Shown: positions 34,083 to 44,466 of the stretch, one piece after another | Layout: each line of letters begins with the position of its first letter | Numbering within the stretch: the stretch's first letter is position 1 | Assembly: GCA_005790605.1 (NCBI GenBank) | Contig: SXUI01000079.1 | Coordinates: 1 to 64,000 of the forward strand | From: Planctomycetia bacterium | GTDB taxonomy: Bacteria > Planctomycetota > Phycisphaerae > Phycisphaerales > SM1A02 | DNA: 64,000 bases | Direction of reading: 5' to 3' | Program-made: the position numbers and the translations under genes | Notes under the pieces: model-generated | What the model was told of the DNA's origin: nothing | The model's database searches: none | The model's input: the letters and a program-made list of their open reading frames with translations, nothing else

Positions 34083-35213
34083 GTGGAGCCCATTCTTTCG
34101 AGCGATTCTTTTGCGTTTCCGCATCCGCTCGGATGCACACGCGAGCGGTTCGTTGCCGCATGTGCGTCGTTACCCAAAGGCGTTCGACCCACACCGTACA
34201 ACGCTTTGCTCGCGTATCGCGCGCTCTTTCGACGAGGCGTCATGCCCGCGTACGCGCCGTTCGATGTGCCTCCGCTCGTGCGGGAGTCGCGTGAGACGCT
34301 CGAGGATCGTGAGGGTCACGGACTGATCGAAACGATCAAGTTTGTCCTAGGACACGAGGATGGTCTCGAGACGGAGTCCGTCATCATCCCGATGATTCGT
34401 GGCGACCGCGTGACGACGACGCTGTGCGTGTCGAGTCAAGTTGGCTGCGCCATGGGCTGCACATTCTGCGAAACGGCGCAGATGGGTCTGATGAAGAGCC
34501 TCACGGCGGAGCAGATCGTGATGCAGTGGTGGGTGTCGACGCATCGAGTTGGCATTCGCCCCAAGAACATTGTGTTCATGGGCATGGGTGAACCAACCGA
34601 CAACCTCGATGCTGTCCTCACCGCGGTCGAGATTTTTGCAGGCCATGACGCCGCGCATGTGCCAGCGACCAACATCACGATTTCAACTGTGGGAAATCCC
34701 GCAGGGATCGCGCGCATCGGAGCGCTTGTCGATCGACATGGATTTCACAAGTTGAACCTCGCTGTGAGTCTCAACGCGCCCAACGACGCGATTCGCAGCT
34801 CCATCATGCCGGTGAATCGAGCATGGAACATGGCTGCGCTGCGCGATGCGATCGTCGCCTTCCCCAAGTATGGGAGGGGCGCGATGTGCATCGAGTATGT
34901 GCTGATTCCGGGTGTGAACGATGCTCCCGAACATTGCGACGAGGTGTGTGCATACTTGCGTGGCATTCGTTGTTCTCTCAATGTCATCCCCTACAACCCG
35001 CGCCGCAATTCACCTTGGGGGGCACCGAGTGAGGAGTCCGTTCTTGCGTTCATGGCACGAGCCATCGCACAGGGGCAGTTCACCAAGCGCCGAGGCACCA
35101 AGGGACGCTCGCAGATGGCTGCGTGTGGGCAGCTTGGAAACGAGGAGATTCGCAGGCGAAAGTTCGTCGGCGTTGGCTTGCCCGCGAAGGATGATCGGAG
35201 CATCGGTTCGTGA
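34083..35213 (+). CDS. RlmN-type radical SAM 23S rRNA methyltransferase
   Basis: A 376-residue radical SAM enzyme of the RlmN/Cfr family, which methylates adenine 2503 of 23S rRNA (and some tRNAs). The cluster motif C-x3-C-x2-C is CAMGCTFC; GMGEPTDNLDAV, STVGNPAGI, VSLNAPND and the C-terminal ACGQLGNEEIR, with the conserved cysteine, are family features. The start is set at GTG 34083 because a TACACT element ends 6 bases before it; ATG 34080 would leave only 3 bases. Cfr shares the fold, so exact position of methylation is inferred. The stop overlaps the next gene. Confidence 0.85.
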   Translation: MEPILSSDSFAFPHPLGCTRERFVAACASLPKGVRPTPYNALLAYRALFRRGVMPAYAPFDVPPLVRESRETLEDREGHGLIETIKFVLGHEDGLETESVIIPMIRGDRVTTTLCVSSQVGCAMGCTFCETAQMGLMKSLTAEQIVMQWWVSTHRVGIRPKNIVFMGMGEPTDNLDAVLTAVEIFAGHDAAHVPATNITISTVGNPAGIARIGALVDRHGFHKLNLAVSLNAPNDAIRSSIMPVNRAWNMAALRDAIVAFPKYGRGAMCIEYVLIPGVNDAPEHCDEVCAYLRGIRCSLNVIPYNPRRNSPWGAPSEESVLAFMARAIAQGQFTKRRGTKGRSQMAACGQLGNEEIRRRKFVGVGLPAKDDRSIGS

Positions 35214-37150
35214 ATGAGCCCTCACAGACGAGTCGAAAGCGATTCGCGAGTTACCGAGTGGAACTTGCGAGTCGTCCCATCGGAGGACGCGCGAAGGACA
35301 CCGTCGGTGTGAAGTCGGCGTCGGCCCGATCCCGCACCTTTCCCCAACTGCTCCGCGCATACTTTCACCTGCTGCGCGTCGAGCGATCAACGCTCGCGCT
35401 TGCATTCTCGACGCTCGCGCTTTCAACGCTCATGGGGCTTGCGCCGCCCGCCTCAGTCAAGATTGCGATCGACAGTGTGTTTGGGAGTGCGCCGGCTCCA
35501 GATTGGCTCAGGCGTGCGGGTACATGGTGTTTCGACGGACCGCTCTCGCCATCACTTCTGCTCGCCGTGCTTGCGGGCATCACGCTGACGATTGTCATGT
35601 TGAAGGTTTCGGTCGGGCTCGTTGGTCGACACCGAGCGACGCAACTCGCGAAGCGACTGCAGATTCGTGTGCGCCGCGCCGCGTTTGAGCGCGCGATTCG
35701 ACTTCCATTGCCGCGCGTACAGCAACTTCGCGCGGGTGGTGTTGCGAGTCTGTTGCGAGAGGACGCGGGCGCGGCGGGAGAGCTAGTCTTCGGATTGCTC
35801 TACAACCCATTCCGCGCAGGCATTCAACTGCTCGGATGCGTCACGATTCTCGCGCTGACCGACTGGCGACTGCTTGTGGGAGCGGTGCTCTTGCTTCCGA
35901 TGGTGTGGTACAGCCACCGAACTTGGATCGGCCGCATCCGGCCGATCTATCGCGATCTCAAGAAGATTCGCGATGAGACGGATGGGCATGCGGCGGAGAG
36001 TTTCAGCGGCATTCGCATCGTTCGCGGATTTGCTCGCGAACGCGCAGAAGAAGGTCGCTTCGTGCGGAACACGGCGCTGCAGGCGCGCACCGAGATGTTT
36101 GTGTGGTGGTGGTCGCGCGGCATCGAGATCTCGTGGGAACTCTTCATTCCTATCGCGACCGTCGCGCTGCTTTGGTACGGAGGGACACAAGTTGTCGCGG
36201 GCGTCTTGACGGCGGGTGACCTCGTGATGTTCCTCACGTACGTCACGATGCTGCTTGGGCCGCTTGAAGTGCTCGCGAACACTGCGACGAACTTGCAGAC
36301 ACAACTTGCGAGCCTTGATCGGACGCTTGATCTTCTTGAGGAGCCAGAAGAACTGCACGGAGCCCGCGGAAGCGCACCGGTGGAGAAAGATCTCGTGCGC
36401 GGCGAGATCTGCTTCGATCGCGTGCGCTTTGCATACCCGAACAGCGAGCGGCGAGTTCTTGACGACATCTCGTTTAGCGCGCAACGAGGATCCGTCGTCG
36501 CGCTCGTTGGTCACAGCGGCGCAGGAAAGACCACGCTGACAAACCTCGTGGCACGATTTTACGATCCACTTGAGGGTCGAATCTTGCTCGATGGCGTCGC
36601 GATTCGCGACCTTCGATTGGAGGAGTATCGAAGTTTGCTTGGCATTGTCGAACAGGATGTCTTCCTCTTTGACGGTACGCTCGCGGAGAACATCGCCTAT
36701 GCCCGGCCAAGCGCGACGATGGCCGAGATTCGTGAGGCTGCACGGGTTGCGCGAGCAGACATTTTCATAGAGCGGTGTGAACTTGGGTACGCCACGCGCA
36801 TTGGTGAGCGGGGCGTGCGACTCAGTGGTGGCGAGCGACAGCGTCTTGCACTCGCTCGCGCCGTGCTCGCCGATCCTCGCATCCTCATCCTCGATGAAGC
36901 CACAAGCAGTCTCGACACCGAAAGCGAGCGATTCATCCAAGCCGCGCTGAAAGACATCTTTCCCGGGAGAACGAGTTTCGTCATTGCGCATCGGTTGTCG
37001 ACCATTCAAGAGGCGGACCTCATTCTCGTTCTCGAGGAGGGTCGCATCGTCGAGCGTGGCACGCACGCTGAACTGATGGCGTCGAGCGGACAGTATGCAA
37101 AGATGGTGCTCCTCCAAACCGAACCGATTCGGACGAAGACGCCGGTCTGA
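35210..37150 (+). CDS. MsbA-like ABC exporter
   Basis: A 646-residue half-transporter: membrane domain with about six helices (residues about 65-350) followed by an ATPase domain. Motifs: Walker A GHSGAGKT, Q-loop in GIVEQDVFLF, signature LSGGERQRLALARAV, Walker B ILILDEATSSLD, H-loop AHRLST. Such homodimers include MsbA, which flips lipid A-core; given the LPS genes here that role is plausible but not shown. An N-terminal basic extension of about 50 residues is additional. The GTG start overlaps the stop of the RlmN-like gene (GTGA). Confidence 0.88.
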   Translation: MNEPSQTSRKRFASYRVELASRPIGGRAKDTVGVKSASARSRTFPQLLRAYFHLLRVERSTLALAFSTLALSTLMGLAPPASVKIAIDSVFGSAPAPDWLRRAGTWCFDGPLSPSLLLAVLAGITLTIVMLKVSVGLVGRHRATQLAKRLQIRVRRAAFERAIRLPLPRVQQLRAGGVASLLREDAGAAGELVFGLLYNPFRAGIQLLGCVTILALTDWRLLVGAVLLLPMVWYSHRTWIGRIRPIYRDLKKIRDETDGHAAESFSGIRIVRGFARERAEEGRFVRNTALQARTEMFVWWWSRGIEISWELFIPIATVALLWYGGTQVVAGVLTAGDLVMFLTYVTMLLGPLEVLANTATNLQTQLASLDRTLDLLEEPEELHGARGSAPVEKDLVRGEICFDRVRFAYPNSERRVLDDISFSAQRGSVVALVGHSGAGKTTLTNLVARFYDPLEGRILLDGVAIRDLRLEEYRSLLGIVEQDVFLFDGTLAENIAYARPSATMAEIREAARVARADIFIERCELGYATRIGERGVRLSGGERQRLALARAVLADPRILILDEATSSLDTESERFIQAALKDIFPGRTSFVIAHRLSTIQEADLILVLEEGRIVERGTHAELMASSGQYAKMVLLQTEPIRTKTPV

Positions 37151-37177
37151 CGGAGTTCGACCCGTTCATTCCTCCGT

Positions 37178-37183
37178 TACGCT
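37178..37183 (+). promoter_or_regulatory. -10-like element of the nitrilase/CRTAC1 unit (leaderless)
   Basis: TACGCT ends 6 bases before the ATG at 37190, with no Shine-Dalgarno. It would drive the whole four-gene unit to 46361. Confidence 0.5.
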
Positions 37184-37189
37184 CTCCGC

Positions 37190-38188
37190 ATGGCTCTAGA
37201 GCGTTACGCCGCCGCGGCGATTCAAACCGCATTTGTGAACCCCAAGACGCGCGACGAGATTGCGCATCGCACCGAGCGGATGATCGCGATGGCGGATCAG
37301 ACCGTCGCCGGATACGCGCCATTCTTTGATGTTCGATTGATCGCGTTTCCAGAGTTTGCGCACGGCGCGCCTTGCTATTTCACTGTGGAAGAATTGGCGG
37401 ATCATCTCGCCGTCGAGAGTCCCAACGATCACACGGACGCCTATGTGCGATTTTCCAAGCGCACCGGTTGTTTCGTGCAAACGGGCACCTTTCTCGAAGT
37501 TGACAAGAAGTATCCCGGAGTCGTCTTCAACACGACATGCCTCATCGGACCGGATGGAATTCTCTGCAAGTACCGCAAGGTCAATCCTTGGATCCCATGG
37601 GAAGTCCACGCAAGTCCCCACGATGTGCCCGGGTATACCGAAGCGCTCTTTCCTGTTGCAGAGACGGAGATTGGCAAGATCGGTTGCGCGATTTGCTACG
37701 ACTGGCTCTTCCCCGAAGCGATTCGGCAACTCGCATTTCAGGGTGCGGAGGTCTTGATTCGCGTGAGTGCATACATGGATCCGTGGGGCGCAACCGCGCC
37801 GATGGATTGGTGGACCACGATCAATCGCGCGCGGGCCATCGAGAACACGGCGTTCGTGCTTGCGTGCAATCAAGGTGCTTCGTTTGAGGGATATCCACCA
37901 TTCTCATGGCCAGGCGGCTCGATGGCGATTGACTTTGATGGACGCGTGCTTGCGCAAGCGGACCCTGGGCCGGGTGAAAAGGTCGTGGTCGCGCCGATCG
38001 ATCTCGCAGCGCTGCGAGATGCGCGCGCGCGCCGGCGCGGTCACGACATGATTTCGCACTATCGAGCGGAGGCGTATCCGTACACCGCGCAGCCGATGTT
38101 CGCGGGTGCATCCGGCGCGCGAATCGCCATCGAGATGAACGACGCACGCATCGCAGCCGCGAAGCGTCGCGCGGAGGACAGACGATGA
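37190..38188 (+). CDS. Carbon-nitrogen hydrolase, nitrilase superfamily
   Basis: A 332-residue enzyme of the nitrilase/amidase superfamily. The catalytic triad is visible: E55 in FPEFAHG, K130 in CKYRKVNPW, C169 in GCAICYDWLFPE. Such enzymes hydrolyse nitriles, amides or carbamoyl groups; N-carbamoylputrescine and aliphatic amides are possible substrates, but none can be fixed by eye. Its stop overlaps the start of the following FG-GAP/TPR lipoprotein gene by 4 bases, so it is coupled to the cytochrome cassette, an odd partner. It has its own probable leaderless promoter. Confidence 0.88.
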   Translation: MALERYAAAAIQTAFVNPKTRDEIAHRTERMIAMADQTVAGYAPFFDVRLIAFPEFAHGAPCYFTVEELADHLAVESPNDHTDAYVRFSKRTGCFVQTGTFLEVDKKYPGVVFNTTCLIGPDGILCKYRKVNPWIPWEVHASPHDVPGYTEALFPVAETEIGKIGCAICYDWLFPEAIRQLAFQGAEVLIRVSAYMDPWGATAPMDWWTTINRARAIENTAFVLACNQGASFEGYPPFSWPGGSMAIDFDGRVLAQADPGPGEKVVVAPIDLAALRDARARRRGHDMISHYRAEAYPYTAQPMFAGASGARIAIEMNDARIAAAKRRAEDRR

Positions 38189-41100
38189 AGGTTGGCGCTT
38201 GCGAAGCGCGAAATCTGACGGCGATTGTGTACTTGTGCGTATTGCTCCTCGCATGCGGAAGTCCATCAAGCCCTCAGCCCTCGGCGACGACCGAGGAGTT
38301 GAATGATGCCGCGGCGTCGATGGGTCAGTTTGAGTTCTCGGTGGCGGAGTCTGCATTTGCGACGCTACTGCAAGCAGACCCAACGAACGAACTCTTGCAG
38401 TTCAATGTCGCGCTCGCACGGATGAACAGTACGGAGGATGGATCGCAGAGCAGCGCGCTCGAGCAGTTTCGTCCACTCTTTGCTCGCAAGGAAATGGAAG
38501 TGCGAGCTCGATACTGTGCGGGACTTTGCTTGCTCTACATGGGAAGACCGGAAGAGAGCGCGCCACACTTTGAGTTTTGTGCGGGTCTGCGACCGAACGA
38601 CGCCTATGTCGCGTACTTCTTGGGCGCCGCGCTCGACGCGATGGAGGGGCATGCCGAAGCGCTCGTCTGGTTTACGAAGGCAACGGTGCTTGAGCCGCGG
38701 CTGAAGAGCGCATGGCTTGGTGTGCAGCGATGTGCAAGACGAACGGGTGATGAAGTGCTCGCTGCTCGCGCACTCGAGATCTTTGAGGGGCTGCTCGAAC
38801 ATCCGCGCGCGCTCACCGCGGAGTTCAAGTACACGCGCATGGGCGAGCTTGCGCTTGTGGCGCTGCCTGGCGAGCGTGTCCCTGAGGTCGCGAGTGAGAT
38901 GAACTTCGCGGAGTGCTTTACGGATGCGCAGTCGCTGCACATCGAGAACGCCGATCCGAGTGCTCCCGAGTTGCGTTGGAGTTCCGATGCGCGTGTATCA
39001 GCCGTAACGGTTGATCTCAATCTCGACAACTTGCAGGACATCATCGTGTTGCGTGCGTTTGCAACGGATGGCACTGGGCTGCCTCCCAACGCGGTGCTTC
39101 TTGCGACAGGGCGCGGCGGATACGCACTCGATCGCACGCACCCAGCCGCACTCGTCACGGATGCGAACGCGTTGCTCATCGGAGACATCAACAACGACAC
39201 GCAGGATGACCTGTATTTCTGCCGCTCGGAGCACAATGTGCTCTTGATGCGGAGTTCGAATGGCGGGTATGAAGACGCGACAGAAGTCTTTGGCGTCTCC
39301 GGTAGTGGACAAGCCACGGTGGACGGCGCGCTCGCGGACTTGGATCAGGATGGCGATCTTGATCTCTTTCTCGTGCATGAAAAAGGGAAAAATGAACTGC
39401 TCGCCAACAACATGGATGGGACCTTTCGCGCACTCGGCGCGAGCGAGGGTCTCGCATTCGATGAGCGGCCTTCGCGGCAAGTCCTCGTCACCGACCTTGA
39501 CAGCGACAGAGATGTCGACATCGTCGTGATGAAGGTAGAGGCGCCACATGAAGTTTGGACCAACGATCGAGTGTGGAAGTGGCGCAGGTCAAGCGAGCCC
39601 GAGTGGTTCCTGAAGCATCCCGCCGAAGGTGTCGTGTGTTTGCACGACTTCGAGCATGCGACTGCCGCACTGGTGACCGTCAGCGATTTTTGGGTGACTC
39701 GGTATCCACTGGGCACGCGTGATTGGGTGATGGACCCTGTCGAGCCTGCGCAGGTTGGAGGGCGCGCCGCGCTCAGCATTGCGGATGTTGACGGTGACGG
39801 TCGGAGTGAGGTGCTTGAACTCCGAAATGCAGCGACGAGAGTGCGACGGGGGGCTCCGGACCCACCGGTGACGACGCGCGCTCTCGATGGAACTCTCACG
39901 ACCCAAGACGGATCGGTCACGATTCCTTCGCCCGAAGGCACGCTCGCAACCTGTGTTCTTGATCTCGACGCGACGAAGGGCGCGTCGATGCTCTACCTGC
40001 GCAATGGCGAGAGTCCGATGATTGCTCGCCCTGGGAGCGATCGGATGGCGTTCGCGGCATTCCGGTTGCGTGGTCGAGATGATCCAAGTCAATCCATGCG
40101 CTCGAACGCGAGCGGTATCGGCGCGCTCGTCGCTGCGCGAGTCGCTTCGCATTGGACCGGAGCGACGACTTCGAGAACTTCGAGTTGCGCCGGGCAGTCG
40201 CTCGCCCCCGTGCCACTTGGACTTGGCACGGCGGAGCGCGCTGACTTCTTGGAGATTGAGTGGTCCGATGGAGTCTTGCAAACGGAGCGTGCGCTTTGCT
40301 CAGGAGAGGTCGCGAACATCGTTGAAACGCAGCGACAACTCTCAAGCTGCCCTGTGCTCTTCGCCTTCAACGGATCACAGATGCAGTTTGTCTCTGACCT
40401 CCTTGGTGTTGGCGGGTTGGGATACCTCCTTGAGCCTGGCGTCTACAGCGAACCCCGACCATGGGAAGTGTTTGTGCTCCCCCAGTCAGCTCTCGAGCTC
40501 GATGCGCGAGGGAAGTACCGCATTGCGCTTGCAGAGCCGATGGAAGAGTCGTGCATGCTTGATGCGATCTCCTTGAGTGCAGTGGATCTTCCACGCGGCT
40601 GGGACATCGCACCAGACGAGCGATTGCACATTTCCGGAACCCCACCAACAGGTGCGCTCGTCGCCTGGCGACAGTCTTGGTCGCCGACGACCGAGCCTGC
40701 ACTCGTGGCATGCGATGGCGTCGCGAAAGAACTCCCCGTGCGCGATGGCAGGTTTATTGGAAGACTTGATTCGGAAGCCTCAGTGGACCTTTCGTTCGGT
40801 GTCGATCTTCCGAAAATCAAAGATCCTTGGCTCGTCATCGATGGTTGGGTTGAGTATCCGTATTGCCAGACGATGTTCGCCGCGTGGCAGGCAGGCGCGA
40901 AGTACCGCGCGCCAAGTCTTGAAGCGCGCGCACGAGACGGCACTTGGGTTGAACTCGTCGCAGAGTGGGGCTATCCCGCGGGAATGCCTCGTCGGCTTGC
41001 GCTTCCGATTCCGAGCGCGTCCTTGCCGGAAGGTTGCACGCAGTTGCGGATGCGAAGCAACATGGAGGTGTACTTTGACTCGATTCGACTTGTCGAGCGC

Positions 41101-41544
41101 GAACCACTCCCGAGTGCGCCGATTCCGTTGCATTGTTCAGGCGCGTCACTCGCGAGCGTCGGCTTCGCCAAGCGAACGACCATGGCGCAATCGCGACCTT
41201 TCTACGATCACGCTCAGCCGCTGCCACTGTGGGATTGTCGATTTCAGCGTGGGCTCTACAGCGAACTCGGTCCCGTCGGAGAACTCCTGAACGCCGAAGA
41301 TGACGCGCTTGTCGTGTTCGGCCCAGGCGAAGAGGTTGCGATCGCGTTCGATCCTCCCGAGCACGACTGTGCGCCGGGATCGACACGCCGTCTTATGTTG
41401 CGAGTGCGCGGGTGGTGCAAGGATATGGATTTGTTCACGCATGAAGGGGAGACGATCGAGCCGATTCCAACGAACCCCACGCAAGGATCCGAGGCAGCGC
41501 AGATGATGCAAGAGTCGCGGACGCGGCGCATGGGTGGTAGGTAG
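38185..41544 (+). CDS. Large TPR / FG-GAP / UnbV lipoprotein
   Basis: A 1119-residue predicted lipoprotein with lipobox LLLAC near residue 25. Residues about 35-215 hold TPR-like helical repeats. From about 270 come FG-GAP/VCBS calcium-loop repeats (DLNLDNLQD, DINNDTQDDLYF, DLDQDGDLDLF, DLDSDRDVDIV, DVDGDGRSEV), likely a beta propeller. An ASPIC/UnbV-like segment follows, then a domain beginning PVLFAFNGSQMQFVSDLLG that recurs in CRTAC1-type proteins. It should sit on the cell surface or in the periplasm. It is translationally coupled to the nitrilase-family gene, and the cytochrome gene follows after 33 bases. Confidence 0.82.
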   Translation: MKVGACEARNLTAIVYLCVLLLACGSPSSPQPSATTEELNDAAASMGQFEFSVAESAFATLLQADPTNELLQFNVALARMNSTEDGSQSSALEQFRPLFARKEMEVRARYCAGLCLLYMGRPEESAPHFEFCAGLRPNDAYVAYFLGAALDAMEGHAEALVWFTKATVLEPRLKSAWLGVQRCARRTGDEVLAARALEIFEGLLEHPRALTAEFKYTRMGELALVALPGERVPEVASEMNFAECFTDAQSLHIENADPSAPELRWSSDARVSAVTVDLNLDNLQDIIVLRAFATDGTGLPPNAVLLATGRGGYALDRTHPAALVTDANALLIGDINNDTQDDLYFCRSEHNVLLMRSSNGGYEDATEVFGVSGSGQATVDGALADLDQDGDLDLFLVHEKGKNELLANNMDGTFRALGASEGLAFDERPSRQVLVTDLDSDRDVDIVVMKVEAPHEVWTNDRVWKWRRSSEPEWFLKHPAEGVVCLHDFEHATAALVTVSDFWVTRYPLGTRDWVMDPVEPAQVGGRAALSIADVDGDGRSEVLELRNAATRVRRGAPDPPVTTRALDGTLTTQDGSVTIPSPEGTLATCVLDLDATKGASMLYLRNGESPMIARPGSDRMAFAAFRLRGRDDPSQSMRSNASGIGALVAARVASHWTGATTSRTSSCAGQSLAPVPLGLGTAERADFLEIEWSDGVLQTERALCSGEVANIVETQRQLSSCPVLFAFNGSQMQFVSDLLGVGGLGYLLEPGVYSEPRPWEVFVLPQSALELDARGKYRIALAEPMEESCMLDAISLSAVDLPRGWDIAPDERLHISGTPPTGALVAWRQSWSPTTEPALVACDGVAKELPVRDGRFIGRLDSEASVDLSFGVDLPKIKDPWLVIDGWVEYPYCQTMFAAWQAGAKYRAPSLEARARDGTWVELVAEWGYPAGMPRRLALPIPSASLPEGCTQLRMRSNMEVYFDSIRLVEREPLPSAPIPLHCSGASLASVGFAKRTTMAQSRPFYDHAQPLPLWDCRFQRGLYSELGPVGELLNAEDDALVVFGPGEEVAIAFDPPEHDCAPGSTRRLMLRVRGWCKDMDLFTHEGETIEPIPTNPTQGSEAAQMMQESRTRRMGGR

Positions 41545-41577
41545 GATCTTGCACCGTTTCGTTTTCGTCGCTTCGTT

Positions 41578-44466
41578 ATGTCCAAAGCGTTTCCGCAACC
41601 CGTAGGACCTCGGCTCAAACCGCTGCTGACATGCGTGTTCGTGCTGTTCGCGCTGCTTGTGGTCAATAGCGCGTATCTCGCCACGATCACCTTCGTCGAG
41701 TGGATCAGTGGGGCAACGCATCAGGATCAGTTCTATCTGTGGAGTTTCCTCGCGCATCTGGTGCTCGGGATGTTGCTGCTGTTGCCGACGATCGTGTTTG
41801 GAATCCTGCACTGGCGCAATGTCATCGCGCGTCCGAATCCACGCGCGAAGGCTGCGGGTATCGCGACGCTCGCGCTTGCTCTCGCGCTCCTCCTCACCGG
41901 GATCGCACTCACAAGAGTTGAACTCCTCGGAGGTGTTGTTGGAATCGTTGACCCCGACGCTCGCACGAGCGTCTACTGGTTGCATGTCGCGTTGCCGTTT
42001 GCCGTGGCGTGGATCTTCGTCATCCATCGCCTCTCTGGGCGACGTATCAAGTGGAAGATCGGTGCGCGCTGGAGTCTCGCTGCCGTCGGTGCTGCTGGAC
42101 TCGCTTGGAGTGTGCATGTGTTCCTTCCCGCGCCGCCTGCGATGCAGCCGCAAGCGGGAGAGAAGTACTTTGAACCATCGCTCGCACGGACGGCGGACGG
42201 TGGATTCATCGATCCGAAGCATCTCATGCTCAATGCGTATTGCGTGGAGTGCCATGCGGACGTCCATGCTTCTTGGTTGACCTCCGCGCATGCCGCGAGC
42301 TCATTCAACAATCCGTTCTACACCGCGAGCGTGCGGGAAACCCGCCGCGAAGCGTTCGCGCGAGAAGGAACGGTGCAAGACGCGCGTTTTTGTGCTGGAT
42401 GCCATGACCCGGTTCCCTTCTTCTCAGGGAGTTTCGAGGCGACGAAGTGGGACGATCCCGAATATGACTTGAGCGCTGATCCGATGGGGAAGGCAAGCCT
42501 GACATGCACGAGTTGCCACAGCATCGTGAGCATCAATTCGAATCGAGGCAATGCGGATTACACCATTGAAGCGAGTCCACAGTATCCGTTTGCGTTTAGT
42601 ACATCACCACTCCTGCAATGGGTGAACCGGCAACTCGTGAAAGCAAAACCCTCGTTTCATAAGCAGACCTATCTCAAGCCGGAAGTTCACCGAAGCAGCG
42701 AGTTTTGTGGCGCGTGTCACAAGGTGTTTCTGCCAGAGGCGCTCAACGACTATCGATTTATTCGGGGACAGGACCATCTCGATTCCTTCCTCCTCTCAGG
42801 CGCCTCTGGGTACGGCGCGCAGAGTTGGCACGCGCCGAAGCAAGCATTCAATGAGTGCAATGATTGCCACATGACGGCGGTTGCGTCGAACGATTTTGCC
42901 GCGCGAGATCGAGATGGAAGCGGCACGCGCACGATCCTCTCGCATCTCTTCCCAAGCGCCAACACGGCGCTCGCAACGGTTCGCGCGCAGAGCGGCGACT
43001 TTGAAGCACTCGATGAAGTACTCGGGGCGCACGCGAAGTTCAACGACAAGACGCTTCGACTCGATCTCTTTGGGCTTCGCGACGGTGTAGAGCCCGACGC
43101 CGCGCACCACGCGCCGCTCGCGCAGAATGACTCGCTTCCCTTGCTTGATGCTGGGAAGACCTATGTGCTCGAAGTCGTCGCGCGCACGCTGCGCATCGCA
43201 CACGAATTCACGCAGGGAACGGCCGACTCCAATGAAGTGTGGCTCGAGGTTGTCGCAACCGAGGGATCTCGCGAGATCGGTCGAACGGGAGGCATGAGCG
43301 CCGACGGCGCCGTGGATCCATGGAGCCGTTTCTACAACGCATTCGTGATCGATCGGAACGGGCATCGGATCGACCGCCGCAATCCGCAAGACATTTTCAC
43401 CTCGGTGTACAACAATCAGATTCCACCAGGTGCAGGTGATCTCACGAGGATTCAGTTCACCGTGCCGTCGGACGTTGACGCGCCTGTCACGGTGCATGCG
43501 CGTGTGCTGTATCGCAAGTTTGACTTGACCTACTCCGCGTTTGTGTTCGGAGATGGTCTTGCGCCGAAACTTCCAGTCCTCATACTCGCTGAGGCGGAAC
43601 TCGTGTTTGGCGTTCGGAACTCTGCAGGAGTGGCACGACCTGCTCCTGCACAGTTGCTTGACGAGTCGAAGTACAACGAGCGCTGGTATGACTATGGCAT
43701 CGCGCTCGCTCGCGAAGGCGACAAGGGAAGCGGGCGAGGCAATCTGCGCGAGGCGCAACGAGCGTTCGATGAGGTCGCGGCGCGAGGCGACGCGCGCGGG
43801 ATTCTTGGCGCGGCGCGCGTGCAGTTCAAGGAAGGCCGGCTTGCGGATGCTTCGGCAACCCTCGCGCGAGCCTCGCAGGCCGCGGCGGATTCCAAGAGCG
43901 AACTCTCGCCATGGACGATCGCATGGTTCAGTGCACTCGTGCAGCGGCAACAGGGGAATCTCGCCGAGGCCGTTGCGCTCTTCGATCGCATCTACCGCAC
44001 GGACTTCGCGGGTGTACGCGAGCGCGGTTTCGATTTCTCGAAAGATGTGCGCGTCATGAACGAGCTTGCGCAGACCCTCTTGGACCGCGCGAGCATGGCA
44101 AGTGACCACGCAGATGAAGATGTGCAACGCGCAATCACCTTGCTGACGGCGTCGTGCAAGATTGATCCTGATCAACCGACCGCGCACTGGTTGCTCGCGC
44201 GAGCGTTTGAGCAGTCGGGGGACGCTGCCGCCGCTGCGCGCGAACGATCGCTGCACGAGCGTTGCAAAGTAGACGACAACGCGAAGGACGAAGCGGTGCG
44301 CCTTGCGCGGGAGCGGTACCCATGGGCCAACCATGCGGCGGAGGCGAGCGTGATCTACCCGTTGCGCACGGAGGCGCAGTATGGCGCACCGCACGCATCG
44401 CAGTTCCTTTCCTGTCAACCTTTGCCGCCTCCATCGACAACCTCGAGTGAGAGGAAGTCGCCATGA
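41578..44466 (+). CDS. Membrane-anchored pentaheme cytochrome c with TPR tail
   Basis: A 962-residue protein. The N-terminus has about four membrane helices with several histidines (residues about 15-190), like a small cytochrome b-type anchor. The central part has five heme-binding CxxCH sites: CVECH, CAGCH, CTSCH, CGACH and CNDCH, between about residues 222 and 430. A beta-rich domain follows, then TPR-like helices (about 700-920). It would pass electrons between the membrane and periplasm. Its stop overlaps the next CRTAC1 gene (ATGA). The related-gene partner on each side is an FG-GAP/UnbV protein. The electron donor and acceptor are unknown. Confidence 0.85.
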   Translation: MSKAFPQPVGPRLKPLLTCVFVLFALLVVNSAYLATITFVEWISGATHQDQFYLWSFLAHLVLGMLLLLPTIVFGILHWRNVIARPNPRAKAAGIATLALALALLLTGIALTRVELLGGVVGIVDPDARTSVYWLHVALPFAVAWIFVIHRLSGRRIKWKIGARWSLAAVGAAGLAWSVHVFLPAPPAMQPQAGEKYFEPSLARTADGGFIDPKHLMLNAYCVECHADVHASWLTSAHAASSFNNPFYTASVRETRREAFAREGTVQDARFCAGCHDPVPFFSGSFEATKWDDPEYDLSADPMGKASLTCTSCHSIVSINSNRGNADYTIEASPQYPFAFSTSPLLQWVNRQLVKAKPSFHKQTYLKPEVHRSSEFCGACHKVFLPEALNDYRFIRGQDHLDSFLLSGASGYGAQSWHAPKQAFNECNDCHMTAVASNDFAARDRDGSGTRTILSHLFPSANTALATVRAQSGDFEALDEVLGAHAKFNDKTLRLDLFGLRDGVEPDAAHHAPLAQNDSLPLLDAGKTYVLEVVARTLRIAHEFTQGTADSNEVWLEVVATEGSREIGRTGGMSADGAVDPWSRFYNAFVIDRNGHRIDRRNPQDIFTSVYNNQIPPGAGDLTRIQFTVPSDVDAPVTVHARVLYRKFDLTYSAFVFGDGLAPKLPVLILAEAELVFGVRNSAGVARPAPAQLLDESKYNERWYDYGIALAREGDKGSGRGNLREAQRAFDEVAARGDARGILGAARVQFKEGRLADASATLARASQAAADSKSELSPWTIAWFSALVQRQQGNLAEAVALFDRIYRTDFAGVRERGFDFSKDVRVMNELAQTLLDRASMASDHADEDVQRAITLLTASCKIDPDQPTAHWLLARAFEQSGDAAAAARERSLHERCKVDDNAKDEAVRLARERYPWANHAAEASVIYPLRTEAQYGAPHASQFLSCQPLPPPSTTSSERKSP

